Positions 24,941-33,404 of a stretch of 64,000 nt of DNA are shown in pieces. This stretch comes from Candidatus Woesearchaeota archaeon (GTDB lineage: Archaea > Nanobdellota > Nanobdellia > Woesearchaeales > UBA10216), in assembly GCA_016180195.1 (NCBI GenBank), contig JACPBS010000005.1, forward strand, positions 1 to 64,000, read 5' to 3'. The notes under the pieces are model-generated. The model did no database searches. It was given only the letters and a program-made list of their open reading frames with translations, and had not been told where the DNA came from. Made by a program: the position numbers and the translations under genes. The stretch's first letter is position 1. Each line of letters begins with the position of its first letter.

Positions 24941-26263
24941 TTATAAAGCTTTGCCCCTTTTCTTTGCAAATATGCTGGGGTTTTTGCACCTGTTGCATAT
25001 CTGTTCGGGGCATTTGATCTGCATGTCCGAGTAGTATCCTGGGTTGCTGCAGTTCGGGGGCAGTATCCTTTTCCCTTTCTGCTTGTAGTATTCCAGTTGC
25101 CCCAGAATGTATGGCTCGCCTAATGGAGGCTTGTTTTTATGGTTCCATTCCTTTGTTTTCTGTTCAATCTCCTTGTATTCCCATCCGCAGCTTGACAGGA
25201 AGTTTATGAGTATGAATAATGCCCTTTTCCTGCCGTCTTCAAGTCCAAGCATTATTTTCTTGATGCATGGCGGCCAGAACTGTTCAGGTATGGCTTCTTC
25301 GCTTAGCGGCTCGTGCTTATAGTCTTTTTGCTGTTTGGTTGTATTTGCGCTTTGTATGCTAAGATAGTATGCCCTGTCAAAGAGTTCCTGTGCCTCGCTT
25401 CTTCCTGCTTTTTCCCTGCACAAAAACCTGAATTCCTTTTCTACCGTTATCTTGTCAGGATGAGCATCCTTCGTGTCGAATTCCATGAGCTTGGAGGGAT
25501 TGAGCGGGGTTGATACCAGGCCTGATTTTTCATGGAGGCTGTAGGGCATCCTGTAAAGGTGCCTGGATGATATCAGCACAGTATCAATGTTGAGGAATGA
25601 CTCTATATATAGGGATACTTTCTCATTCACCTGCTTTTCGTTGTCTGTGCTCTTTATCCGGGATTGATCGCTGGGTTCCTTTCCTGTTTTTCTTATGATT
25701 TCCGTTATGTTTCTTTCCTTTTCAATAAGCCTTGTTTTTACGCTGTCCTTTATTTCTTCTTTAAGGTATGCTGCCACAATTCTCGCAGCGTCAGGGAAAA
25801 CAAGCCTTGGCTCTTTCCCGCTTATTGTTTCGGGGAATGCTTCGAAAGGGATTCCTATGTGAAGCCCCTTGTTTCCGCTGAATTTTATGCTTATGGACGA
25901 TGCTATGCCGTGCTGCCTGAGTTTTTTCATTATCTCTTCAGCAGCTATCATTGAGTAGTCGAGGAATGCGCAGTCTATGTCCAGCACAAGGTCCCAGCCT
26001 GTCCTGAGCTCCTCGATCTCTTGCTTCGGCATCATTGGGCTGAGCCTGTGTGGAAAGCTCCATAGCTCTTCGGATGCGTGGAAAGAAGTTGCGCCTTTTT
26101 GTGCCAGCTGCAGGATGTCCCTTGGATATTTTAGTATGTCCGGGCGATGCCCGAAGCTTTCCCCGAACCTGGCCACAGCTTCCTTGTTTTGTGCGGCATA
26201 GATTATCTCATCCTGCACTTCCCTTTTCTTGTAATGCCTTATGGCTGTGCCGATGTCAATCAT
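24941..26263 (-). CDS. Single-chain DNA primase, PriS fused to the PriL Fe-S domain
   Basis: 440 residues. The PriS-like half has the metal site D95-I-D97, SGNKGLH (129-135) and HLYRMPYSLHEKSGL (235-249, the conserved arginine/lysine element of small primase subunits). The C-terminal half (about 325-430) resembles the PriL C-terminal domain, with cysteines C333, C405, C418 and C423 (C426 also nearby) as likely 4Fe-4S ligands and GYYSDMQIKCPE. Archaea usually encode PriS and PriL separately; a fusion of this kind is known from Nanoarchaeum equitans. It makes RNA/DNA primers for replication. The PriL N-terminal domain seems to be missing. Confidence 0.88.
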   Translation of the reverse strand: MIDIGTAIRHYKKREVQDEIIYAAQNKEAVARFGESFGHRPDILKYPRDILQLAQKGATSFHASEELWSFPHRLSPMMPKQEIEELRTGWDLVLDIDCAFLDYSMIAAEEIMKKLRQHGIASSISIKFSGNKGLHIGIPFEAFPETISGKEPRLVFPDAARIVAAYLKEEIKDSVKTRLIEKERNITEIIRKTGKEPSDQSRIKSTDNEKQVNEKVSLYIESFLNIDTVLISSRHLYRMPYSLHEKSGLVSTPLNPSKLMEFDTKDAHPDKITVEKEFRFLCREKAGRSEAQELFDRAYYLSIQSANTTKQQKDYKHEPLSEEAIPEQFWPPCIKKIMLGLEDGRKRALFILINFLSSCGWEYKEIEQKTKEWNHKNKPPLGEPYILGQLEYYKQKGKRILPPNCSNPGYYSDMQIKCPEQICNRCKNPSIFAKKRGKAL

Positions 26264-26301
26264 GAACTCAGTTGCTTTAGAATATTATATATTGGTTTTG
26301 G

Positions 26302-26562
26302 CTATGGGCCTTTTCTTTTGACCATGAAGTAGTACAGGATTGCTCCCACAATTCCTAGAACTAAAATAAGGATTATCCAGAGGGCCTTTTGGTCAAATTC
26401 CCTTTTTATGCAGTCTATGAGCATGATCAGCCAGAATATGAAGGATCCGATCAATAGTGCGGCGATGAAAAGCATTAACCCTATAACTACTCCTCCAACA
26501 TCTTCAGCTGTTATTGGCTTGGATAGAAGTGAAAAAAGGATTGCAGCGAAAAAACCCTTCAT
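26302..26562 (-). CDS. Small membrane protein with PLDc_N-type segment
   Basis: 86 residues. An N-terminal hydrophobic stretch with an Ala-Glu-Asp boundary (about residue 20) looks like a signal peptide. Two transmembrane helices follow (about 27-50 and 60-80) with IDCIKREFDQKALWIILI between them, the pattern of the PLDc_N family, where a short loop links two helices. Function unknown in stand-alone form. It has its own AT-rich promoter region, shared with the divergent Toprim gene. Confidence 0.78.
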   Translation of the reverse strand: MKGFFAAILFSLLSKPITAEDVGGVVIGLMLFIAALLIGSFIFWLIMLIDCIKREFDQKALWIILILVLGIVGAILYYFMVKRKGP

Positions 26563-26650
26563 CCATGATCTTTTTTTATATGTTTATATAAAATTTTTTT
26601 GTTTTTAAAAAATAAAATTAATTAACCTCCTCGTTTCCCAAGTAACTGTT

Positions 26651-26974
26651 ATGGATCGGTTTGAACCCTGCCAGGCTGTGATCGTTGAGGGGAAAAAGGA
26701 TAAGGAAAAGCTTGAGTTGCTTGGGTTTAAGAATGTAATTGCTTTGAAGGGCCCGATTTATCAGACAATAGAGGAGGTCGCTTCGAAGTATGGCCGGGTG
26801 ATGGTTCTTACGGATCTTGACCGCGAGGGGAGGGTTTTGTATGGGAAGATCGCTTCGGGGTTGAGGAATCTTGGCGTCAATGTTGATGATTCGTTCAGGA
26901 ACCATCTTTTTAGGAATACTAAGGTGAGGCAGATCGAGGGGATTTCTGAAGAGGCGATCGCTAGTTTTTTATAA
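26651..26974 (+). CDS. Small Toprim-domain protein (UPF0292 type)
   Basis: 107 residues, essentially a stand-alone Toprim fold: Glu in AVIVEGKKDKEKL (E13) and the DxD in VMVLTDLDREGR (D55, D57), which bind Mg2+ in primases, topoisomerases and RNase M5. Archaeal UPF0292 proteins have this size and motif spacing. The substrate is unknown; RNA or DNA processing is plausible. A Shine-Dalgarno-like CCTCCT on the plus strand is not in a useful sense, so the start rests on the ORF. The htpX gene follows after 14 nt. Confidence 0.85.
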   Translation: MDRFEPCQAVIVEGKKDKEKLELLGFKNVIALKGPIYQTIEEVASKYGRVMVLTDLDREGRVLYGKIASGLRNLGVNVDDSFRNHLFRNTKVRQIEGISEEAIASFL

Positions 26975-26988
26975 GGGGCGAACATTCC

Positions 26989-27831
26989 ATGCGCATGTCC
27001 GGATGGAACCAGTTGAAGACGGTTTTGCTCCTTGGCGTGCTTACAGGCATGCTTCTTGGGGCAGGCTATTTCCTGGGAGGCCGAACAGGGCTTTTATTTG
27101 CGCTTCTGTTGTCCTTCTTGTTCAATTTTGGCGCTTATTGGTTTTCTGATCGCATAGTCCTTGCGATGTACGGTGCCAAGGAAATCCCGGAAAAGGAGAA
27201 TCCGAGGCTGCACAGGATCGTGGATGATGTTTCCCGTTCTGCAAAAATTCCGAAGCCCAGGGTTTATGTTATTAGGAGCGATGCTGCGAATGCATTCGCA
27301 ACAGGCAGGGATCCGGGGCATGCAGCCATTGCGTGCACTGAAGGTATAATGAAGATTCTTGATGAGGATGAGCTAAAAGGCGTTATTGCCCATGAGATAA
27401 GCCATGTAAGGAACAGGGATGTTCTGATAGCCACGATTGCTGCCACGATTGCAGGTGTAATCAATTATCTGGCTCATTTTTCCCTTTTTTTTGGTGGCGG
27501 TGATGACGAGGATAGGAGTTTTTTGTCTGTTATTGCTTTGGCAATAATAACCCCGATTATCGCAATGATAATCCAGTTGGCAATCTCCAGGAGCCGGGAA
27601 TACATTGCGGATGAGACCGGGGCCAGGTTGATACGTAATCCCCACGGTCTTGCTTCTGCCTTGGAAAAGCTTGAAAGCGAGGCTTCAAGAAAGCCTATGA
27701 GGATGGGCGCAGAAGCCACATCCAGCCTGTTCATTGTCAATCCATTGAGGGGCAGTGGTCTTCTTGGCCTGCTTTCCACGCATCCTCCTTTGGCAGAGAG
27801 GGTCAGGAGATTGAGGGCTTTAAGGCTCTGA
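26989..27831 (+). CDS. htpX: HtpX-type M48 membrane metalloprotease
   Basis: 280 residues. Two N-terminal TM helices (about 10-55), zinc site HEISH (H135, E136, H139) and the third ligand in the YIADETGA region, plus further TM segments around 145-195. The family degrades misfolded membrane proteins from the cytosolic side. It may be co-transcribed with the Toprim gene. Its stop is adjacent to the convergent Hef stop. Confidence 0.93.
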   Translation: MRMSGWNQLKTVLLLGVLTGMLLGAGYFLGGRTGLLFALLLSFLFNFGAYWFSDRIVLAMYGAKEIPEKENPRLHRIVDDVSRSAKIPKPRVYVIRSDAANAFATGRDPGHAAIACTEGIMKILDEDELKGVIAHEISHVRNRDVLIATIAATIAGVINYLAHFSLFFGGGDDEDRSFLSVIALAIITPIIAMIIQLAISRSREYIADETGARLIRNPHGLASALEKLESEASRKPMRMGAEATSSLFIVNPLRGSGLLGLLSTHPPLAERVRRLRALRL

Positions 27832-30012
27832 TCAGGTTATGTATTCGCTATCAAGGACGTTTCTTATCTCCTTTGCCTTTTTGTCTCCTATAAGCTCTAC
27901 CCTTTTCAAGTCCTCTTCATTGGCATTGATCACGTTTTTCACTGTCCTGAATTTTTCAAGGAGGGGTTTGGCTGCCATTGGGCCTATCATTGGCAGGCTG
28001 GAAACTATGTATTCCTGCATTTCCTTCGTGGTGATTGGTTTGTTTTTGTGTGGGGTGTAATTGTTCCCTGATGTTTCCTGCTCCCTTCTGGCTATTGCCA
28101 GTATCATGTCCGCGGTCTCGTTTGCGTTTCTTGTTTGTATAAGCGGTATCCCGTAGCTTAATGCTATGGTCGCGATCATCCCCCTGATCGCCTCAGGGCT
28201 GACATTTCGGATGCTGTAGATGTCTTCATCTCCTTCTATTATCATTATGGGTCTTTCGAACCTGCTTTTCAGTTCCCTGGCTTGTGATAGGAGCCTTCCG
28301 TCAATTATCGAATTTACGAAATCCCCGTTTTTCTTGGTCTCTATCCCTGCCCTGCTGCTGCATATGTAATCTGCGCATTCGAGCCTCTGCAGGTTGATTT
28401 CTGCATTGTCTGAGAGGCGTTTGAGGACCTGGCTGCCTTGCTCTCTTGAATCGGCAAATATCAGCGCTTTTTTCATGAATTTGTCAAGGTTTTCATTGTT
28501 TTTTTGTTTTGGTTCTGATGTTATTTTTCCTTTTAGTTTTTTTATGTTGTGGTACATCATCTTTTCTTTCCGGTGGGCAACCCACCTGAATGCCTCATCC
28601 CTTGTGTTTTTCGTCACCAGCACGATAACCCTTCCCTTTTCCTGCCTTCCTGTTCTTCCCCTTCTTTGTATGTGCCTTATTGCCGAGGGTATTGGCTCGT
28701 AGAATATGACTATGTCTACCCTCGGTATGTCAAGTCCTTCCTCGCCTATGGATGTTGCGCAAAGCACATTGAAAGCCCCTTCCCTGAATTCGTCGAGCAT
28801 CTGTTTTTGCTGCTTTTGGCTCATCCCAGTGTCCCTTTTTTTTGCCTGCCCTACGAATATTCTTGCGTTTATCCCGCTGATTTGATTCATTTCGGAAGCT
28901 ATTTTTACCGCAGAATCCCTGTATTGCGTGAATATTATTATCTTGGTGTCAGGCTTTGCCTCGTTTTTTATTATGCTTGCCAATGCATCAAGTTTTGGAT
29001 GTTCCACTCCCTTTTGGAAAAGGTTAGCTGTCTTCTCTATGGCCTGCCTGAAGTTTTGGTCGTTATCAAGGTTCTTTGATGCCTTGCTCTTCTTTTTTTC
29101 AGATGAAAGCCTTTCGAAGTATTTGTGAAGTGGGCTTATTCCTTGTGTTTCCAGCAGCTCAGAGGCATGGTATATCTTTATTGTCTCAGCTATGAGGGAT
29201 ATCGCATTCCATGCTGCGAAGTCCTTTTCCCCGCGGGCTATTCTCCCATGCAGGCTTGCCTGTAGCTCAAGAAGTTCCTTCTTGCTTGGGTTGCCTGCTC
29301 GGAGAAGGTTCCATTTCTCTATTTTCTGCATCCTCTCCTTAAGGCAGCTGTCCAGGATTTTTTTTATCTCGACCAGTTCGCCTCCCATCTCGACATGCTT
29401 CCATTCTATCTCTATTTCTTTCACGTACGGGGCCACGTCCGGGTCATTGTATGACCTCGCTTCGATTTCTTCAAGGAAGAGGTTCCTGCATACTTCGTGT
29501 ATGGATTCCATTTCGCTGCCCGGTGATGCTGTGAGCCCTATTATTCTGGGGTGCATTGAGTTTTTCTGGTATTGCTCGGCGATCCACACGTAGCTGTAAT
29601 CCCCGACTGCACGATGGGCTTCGTCAACGCCCAGAAGGCTTACTGGCTCCAGGCTTATCCTTCTTGTTATCAGGTCATTTTCAAGGCCTTGTGGTGTGCT
29701 GAATATTATTCTTGACTTCTCCCATAGTTCTTTTCTCTTATCAGGCTGTACCTTTCCTGTCAGTATGCACATGTCTTTTTCAGGCAGTTCAAAATGCTTT
29801 TTGAACACTTCATGGTATTGGTCTATCAGTGGCCTTGTTGGCCCGATAAGAAGTATTTTTGATTCCGGGTATTGGGTCAGCCTGTGGCTTGCCATCATCA
29901 GGAATATGTTTGTTTTTCCCATGCCTGTTGGCAGCACTACAAGCGTGTTCCTTGTTGCGCACGTTGCGAATATGGACTGCTGGTAAAGGCGGGGCTGGAA
30001 ATCCTTGATCAT
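27832..30012 (-). CDS. hef: Hef-type helicase with degenerate XPF nuclease motif
   Basis: 726 residues. SF2 helicase: motif I LPTGMGKT, DEAH box (LGVDEAHRAVG), motif VI (HIQRRGRTGRQ). It has the thumb-like insertion between the RecA domains. The XPF-type nuclease domain (about 510-640) and a C-terminal helix-hairpin-helix pair (about 660-726) follow. Archaeal Hef acts on stalled replication forks. The nuclease signature G-D-x(n)-E-R-K-x3-D is altered: the Asp position reads Ser (ICSSRAG) and E-R-K reads E-T-K (GIETKKNGD). The helicase is probably active, the nuclease doubtful. Confidence 0.92.
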   Translation of the reverse strand: MIKDFQPRLYQQSIFATCATRNTLVVLPTGMGKTNIFLMMASHRLTQYPESKILLIGPTRPLIDQYHEVFKKHFELPEKDMCILTGKVQPDKRKELWEKSRIIFSTPQGLENDLITRRISLEPVSLLGVDEAHRAVGDYSYVWIAEQYQKNSMHPRIIGLTASPGSEMESIHEVCRNLFLEEIEARSYNDPDVAPYVKEIEIEWKHVEMGGELVEIKKILDSCLKERMQKIEKWNLLRAGNPSKKELLELQASLHGRIARGEKDFAAWNAISLIAETIKIYHASELLETQGISPLHKYFERLSSEKKKSKASKNLDNDQNFRQAIEKTANLFQKGVEHPKLDALASIIKNEAKPDTKIIIFTQYRDSAVKIASEMNQISGINARIFVGQAKKRDTGMSQKQQKQMLDEFREGAFNVLCATSIGEEGLDIPRVDIVIFYEPIPSAIRHIQRRGRTGRQEKGRVIVLVTKNTRDEAFRWVAHRKEKMMYHNIKKLKGKITSEPKQKNNENLDKFMKKALIFADSREQGSQVLKRLSDNAEINLQRLECADYICSSRAGIETKKNGDFVNSIIDGRLLSQARELKSRFERPIMIIEGDEDIYSIRNVSPEAIRGMIATIALSYGIPLIQTRNANETADMILAIARREQETSGNNYTPHKNKPITTKEMQEYIVSSLPMIGPMAAKPLLEKFRTVKNVINANEEDLKRVELIGDKKAKEIRNVLDSEYIT

Positions 30013-30033
30013 CGGATTTCGGAAGGGATGTGA

Positions 30034-30369
30034 TTATAAAAGTTTTATCAGCTTATTCTTGAATATGGAATAGTTTATGTAGTTCCCGGTTATGAATACC
30101 ATGAAAAGCATTAATGGGTTCGCTGAGCGGTTTGCTATAATATAGCTTGAGGCAAAGCCCAATGTCAGGAAGATGTAGAGCCCCATCCCGCCGTGCCTTT
30201 TCGCGTATAGTATCGATGCTGTTATGAAGCTGCAAATAAATATCGCAACATAGCTTAATGCCGCATTCTTTATTGCGAATCCTACGAATGCGCCTGTTAT
30301 TATTAGGATGACGAAAAATATCTCTACCCAAAAGCCAAATACTTCTAGGCCCTTTTTTCCCTTAAACAT
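30034..30369 (-). CDS. Small polytopic membrane protein, unknown
   Basis: 111 residues from the ATG at 30369. A longer in-frame extension to 30663 would run through the twin hairpins and part of the M50 gene and is rejected. Four hydrophobic helices span about 8-30, 35-57, 66-82 and 86-103, with short basic loops. No motif is recognised. It lies downstream of the M50 protease in the same direction, separated by the twin hairpins, so it may have its own promoter. Confidence 0.72.
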   Translation of the reverse strand: MFKGKKGLEVFGFWVEIFFVILIITGAFVGFAIKNAALSYVAIFICSFITASILYAKRHGGMGLYIFLTLGFASSYIIANRSANPLMLFMVFITGNYINYSIFKNKLIKLL

Positions 30370-30421
30370 TGGCAATATTGCTAATTTGGAGGCTTTTATA
30401 TAAAAATAATTCGTAAATATC

Positions 30422-30512
30422 ATAGCAGAGTGCATTAATAATGGAACTTTCGATATGCACTCTGCTATTAGTAAATCGCATAATAATGTTCCAAACTCAA
30501 TGCGATTTACTA
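30422..30512. repeat. Twin perfect hairpins with complementary loops
   Basis: Arm 30422-30435 (ATAGCAGAGTGCAT) pairs perfectly with 30455-30468 over 14 bp, with a 19-nt loop. Arm 30469-30481 (TAGTAAATCGCAT) pairs perfectly with 30500-30512 over 13 bp, with an 18-nt loop. The second hairpin begins at the base after the first. TGGAAC in loop 1 (30442-30447) is the reverse complement of GTTCCA in loop 2 (30488-30493), so the loops could kiss. Both loops start AATAATG. The block ends exactly at the M50 stop codon. Confidence 0.85.
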
Positions 30513-31250
30513 TTAAAGCTTCTTTTCTATGACGTAGTAGAAGCCTAGCCAGAAAATAAGCGCTGTCAGGATGGCCCCAAGTATTACGACCCACCATGCA
30601 AATCCCTTGTACAGGAAGATGGAGATTCCTGCCATGGCCCCGTAAGATAGGAAATAAACCCATCGACTGGCGTACAGGACTTGGAGCCCGTCCATACCTG
30701 GCAGGGGAAGCATCATTGTGAGCCCTAATAGTATGTTGACGATGACTAGCTTGTGGACGAGGGGTTCCGGGAGGAATGTCATTGTCTTGAAAAAGATTGC
30801 AAGTAAGATGTTAGTCACAGGACCCATCAGGGAGACTGTGCCGTAATGGAAATATCCCAGCTGGTACCTGAAGTAGCCAAGCCTGTGTTTTTCTATTATG
30901 TTTATGAAGGCGTTGCCGTATGCCAGAAAAATGATCTTTCCGTAGGACATGAAGCTGAGTATCAGGCCTGCGAGGAGCCCGTAGAAGAAGGGCCTGAATG
31001 ATGTCTTGTAGCCTTGTTCGAGTCCGACAATCCTGTGCACTATCTCGTGTGGAAACACTGCTAGGGAGACAGCGGCCATGCTTATCATGAGGTTTATCAG
31101 CCATGGCCCGATCTCAAATTTCTCGCGGCCATCATTGAACCCTACAATGAAGCCCATTAGGACAATAGAAACAGCAAGCCATTTCAGCTCATCCCTGCTG
31201 AACGAAACATATCTTCTTACCTTGTCTATCCAGTTATATGCATCTATCAC
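30513..31250 (-). CDS. M50-family (site-2-type) intramembrane metalloprotease
   Basis: 245 residues with about six TM helices. The zinc motif is HEIVH (H68, E69, H72) inside a helix, and PLPGMDG (182-188) stands where the family has its NPxxDG motif with the third ligand. Substrates are usually membrane-bound regulators or signal peptides. It is compact, without PDZ or CBS domains. Its stop codon abuts the twin hairpins. Confidence 0.88.
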   Translation of the reverse strand: MIDAYNWIDKVRRYVSFSRDELKWLAVSIVLMGFIVGFNDGREKFEIGPWLINLMISMAAVSLAVFPHEIVHRIVGLEQGYKTSFRPFFYGLLAGLILSFMSYGKIIFLAYGNAFINIIEKHRLGYFRYQLGYFHYGTVSLMGPVTNILLAIFFKTMTFLPEPLVHKLVIVNILLGLTMMLPLPGMDGLQVLYASRWVYFLSYGAMAGISIFLYKGFAWWVVILGAILTALIFWLGFYYVIEKKL

Positions 31251-31298
31251 AGGCTTGTATTTTAAGAATGATGTTTTTAAACCTTGCTAATCTCTAAC

Positions 31299-32417
31299 CT
31301 AATCCCTTAGCACAAACTTGTCCAGAACCTTCTTTGCTTTCTCCCTTCTTTCCTGGTGATGCTTGAGGAATGCATTTATCTTTTCTATAAGCACTTGTTT
31401 CAGTTCACCTGTAAGCAATGCCCCTGACTTGTAGTCGTCACGTATCCTCTTCAGTTTTTCATCGCTCTCCTCAAAGAACCTCAGCCATTGGTAGCTTACG
31501 TCTATTTCAGGGTTACCCCCCTTCAGCCTGTGCTCGGCGACAGTGTCTTTTCCTCCGGAAAATGCGTATTTCCTTATCTTCTTTTCAACAATCTCAGGAG
31601 GGTCTGTCGTGTATATTGCGCTTTCTGCAACCGATGCAGACATCTTTCCTCCGGTTCCGCTCAGGGGGGGCAGGAAGCTGCAGTGTATCGATGCTGGCTT
31701 GTAATGCCCGATTTTCGGGAGTATATCCCTGCTTACCCTGAAATGCGCGTCCTGGTCAATCGCGTGCGGGATGATGCAGGGCATGTTTTTTCCTTTTATT
31801 GCAGAAGGCAGGAATGCGGGGACTGATTGGACTGAAGTGAAGAATAATTCCCCGACGTTGTCGCTGTCATTGAACCCGAACACTGCTTTTGCAGTTGATA
31901 CTGTCAATTTTTTTGCGACCTTCAGTGCCTGCCTGTACAGCGTTTTGGAATAGTCAAGGTCCGAGAATATGAAAGTCTTCCCCTGCTTGAATCCGAGGGC
32001 AATCACGTCAAGTGCATTTTCATAAGCCAGCCTGTTTGTATCTTCAAGGCTCAGGTTATCGTTGAAAAGGAATTTTTCGTCATCAGTCATCTGGAACCAT
32101 AATTCCACATCGAACTTTTCCTGCAGCCATTTTGTGAATATCCACGGAACCATATGGCCTATATGCGTATTGCCGCTCGGGCCTCTTCCGGTATATAGGT
32201 AGAATTTGTTGCCCTTCTCGTATTCATCCATTATCCAGTTCATGTCCCTGTGCGAGAAAAATATCTTTCTTCTGAGAAAATGATGGAGCTCCCCTGTGTG
32301 CTTCCTTATCCTTTGCAGAAGGCCTTCGCTTATTGGCTCTGTCCCAAACTCCTTTATCAGCCTATTGTAGTCTATTTCCCCCTCAACTTTCCATGGCGTT
32401 ACTGTGAATTTTCCCAT
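31299..32417 (-). CDS. trpS: Tryptophanyl-tRNA synthetase, archaeal/eukaryotic type
   Basis: 372 residues from the ATG at 32417 (GKFTVTPWKVEGEIDY, the usual archaeal start); a TTG at 32438 is upstream in frame. Class I core with GPSGNTHIGH (the HIGH motif) and KMSAS near the C-terminus. Charges tRNA-Trp. It lies 13 nt after the HEPN gene, so it is probably read from the toxin-antitoxin promoter at least in part. Confidence 0.95.
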   Translation of the reverse strand: MGKFTVTPWKVEGEIDYNRLIKEFGTEPISEGLLQRIRKHTGELHHFLRRKIFFSHRDMNWIMDEYEKGNKFYLYTGRGPSGNTHIGHMVPWIFTKWLQEKFDVELWFQMTDDEKFLFNDNLSLEDTNRLAYENALDVIALGFKQGKTFIFSDLDYSKTLYRQALKVAKKLTVSTAKAVFGFNDSDNVGELFFTSVQSVPAFLPSAIKGKNMPCIIPHAIDQDAHFRVSRDILPKIGHYKPASIHCSFLPPLSGTGGKMSASVAESAIYTTDPPEIVEKKIRKYAFSGGKDTVAEHRLKGGNPEIDVSYQWLRFFEESDEKLKRIRDDYKSGALLTGELKQVLIEKINAFLKHHQERREKAKKVLDKFVLRD

Positions 32418-32430
32418 TTTTATACGCAGC

Positions 32431-32847
32431 TTACCCAAAATACTTGTTTTTTATCAAATTTATCATGGAGCTCATTTTTGCAAGAAGCATTTTGGCTTCT
32501 TCAGGTGCGATATCTTTCCCATAGTAGTTAATAGAATTTCTTATTCTTCTGAAATCGTTGAATGAGTCTCCTAATGCGGACTCGTTTAGCGCTTCTTTTA
32601 GAAGGTATGTATAGCATTCATGATTGTAAATCTTATAGCCTTTTGACAAAGCCAAACCTTCCAGCAGCTCTCTTAAGGAATCATACATCAACGACACCTT
32701 TGAACTGGAAGTGTTTTCATTTAATTCAAGAAGCCCTTGCGAAATGAATTTCTTTGCTGATGATTTCATTAATGACAAAATGAGGTTTTTGTCAATACCC
32801 ACCTTTTTCACAAGATTCGCATTTTTCATGCATGAGGCCCAGTCCAT
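32431..32847 (-). CDS. HEPN-domain protein of a HEPN-MNT pair
   Basis: 138 residues from the ATG at 32847, which forms TGATG with the upstream stop and gives the family's typical MDW start; 32853 is an alternative. All-helical. HEPN proteins of these pairs are often ribonuclease toxins with an Rx4-6H motif. Here the position reads R103-N-S-I-N-Y108-Y, so the histidine is replaced by tyrosine, as in several archaeal HEPN relatives. RNase activity is therefore uncertain. Confidence 0.85.
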   Translation of the reverse strand: MDWASCMKNANLVKKVGIDKNLILSLMKSSAKKFISQGLLELNENTSSSKVSLMYDSLRELLEGLALSKGYKIYNHECYTYLLKEALNESALGDSFNDFRRIRNSINYYGKDIAPEEAKMLLAKMSSMINLIKNKYFG

Positions 32848-33359
32848 CACCATCCTCCAGTTATTATAAACCCATTCAATATGCTGTTCATCAGCTCACT
32901 GGTTTTTACATCATTCTTGTCTTTGAACTTAAATAAGTCTATTTTTCTCTTGAGCTTCTTCTCAAATTTTGATAAATCCATCTTTTTTTCTGTTGGGCTG
33001 AATACCGCTATATCTATGTCTGAATCGGATTTTGCCTCTGCTTTCGATAATGAACCGAAGAGAATGGTGAGGGGTGATAAGTATTCATTTAGGATATGTT
33101 TGATCAGCCCTGAGCTATTCAGTTGCATCAAAAAGTAGGCCCTGCAAAGCTCTATGAACAGCTTATCCTCCCTGTTCGCATAGTAGTAAATATAGTTTTT
33201 TTCCTTTTCAACATTAAGCAAATTCTCCTTGCGGAGGTTTTTTAGGAGCTTTGATGCAGAGGGTGGGCTTATTTTCCTGATTCGCGCATATTCCCTCACG
33301 TTTATTCGCCTGTAGTTGTCTTCAAAAAAAGGCATAAGGTCATCAAAGATATTTAACAT
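32847..33359 (-). CDS. Winged-helix plus minimal nucleotidyltransferase (MNT) protein
   Basis: 170 residues. A DNA-binding winged helix (about 15-60; SPPSASKLLKNLRKENLL) is followed by an MNT domain with G102-S103 and the DxD metal site D114-I-D116 (SDSDIDIAVF). In HEPN-MNT modules the MNT partner neutralises HEPN, in studied cases by adenylylating a tyrosine near the active site; the tyrosines at 108-109 of the partner are candidates. The fused winged helix makes this protein the likely repressor of its own operon, and two operator-like palindromes overlap its promoter. Confidence 0.87.
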   Translation of the reverse strand: MLNIFDDLMPFFEDNYRRINVREYARIRKISPPSASKLLKNLRKENLLNVEKEKNYIYYYANREDKLFIELCRAYFLMQLNSSGLIKHILNEYLSPLTILFGSLSKAEAKSDSDIDIAVFSPTEKKMDLSKFEKKLKRKIDLFKFKDKNDVKTSELMNSILNGFIITGGW

Positions 33360-33386
33360 ATGTTAATATTTTTTAACATACGTTTA
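33354..33386. promoter_or_regulatory. Two operator-like palindromes at the MNT-HEPN promoter
   Basis: TAACATATGTTA at 33354-33365 is a perfect 12-bp palindrome covering the start codon. TAACATACGTTTA at 33374-33386 is a near copy exactly 20 bp away, two helical turns, running into the TATA box TTTATAAA (33383-33390, 24 nt from the ATG). Two dimers could bind on the same face and block TBP. Confidence 0.6.
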
Positions 33387-33404
33387 TAAATTTTGTGTTT
33401 TCAG

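Noticed and set aside
24675..25013. 112-residue frame between rpl3 and the primase
   Set aside because: It overlaps two conserved genes in other frames and has no recognisable features.
30370..30663. N-terminal extension of the small membrane protein
   Set aside because: It would translate the twin hairpins and the end of the M50 gene in another frame; the Met at 30369 precedes the first hydrophobic helix.
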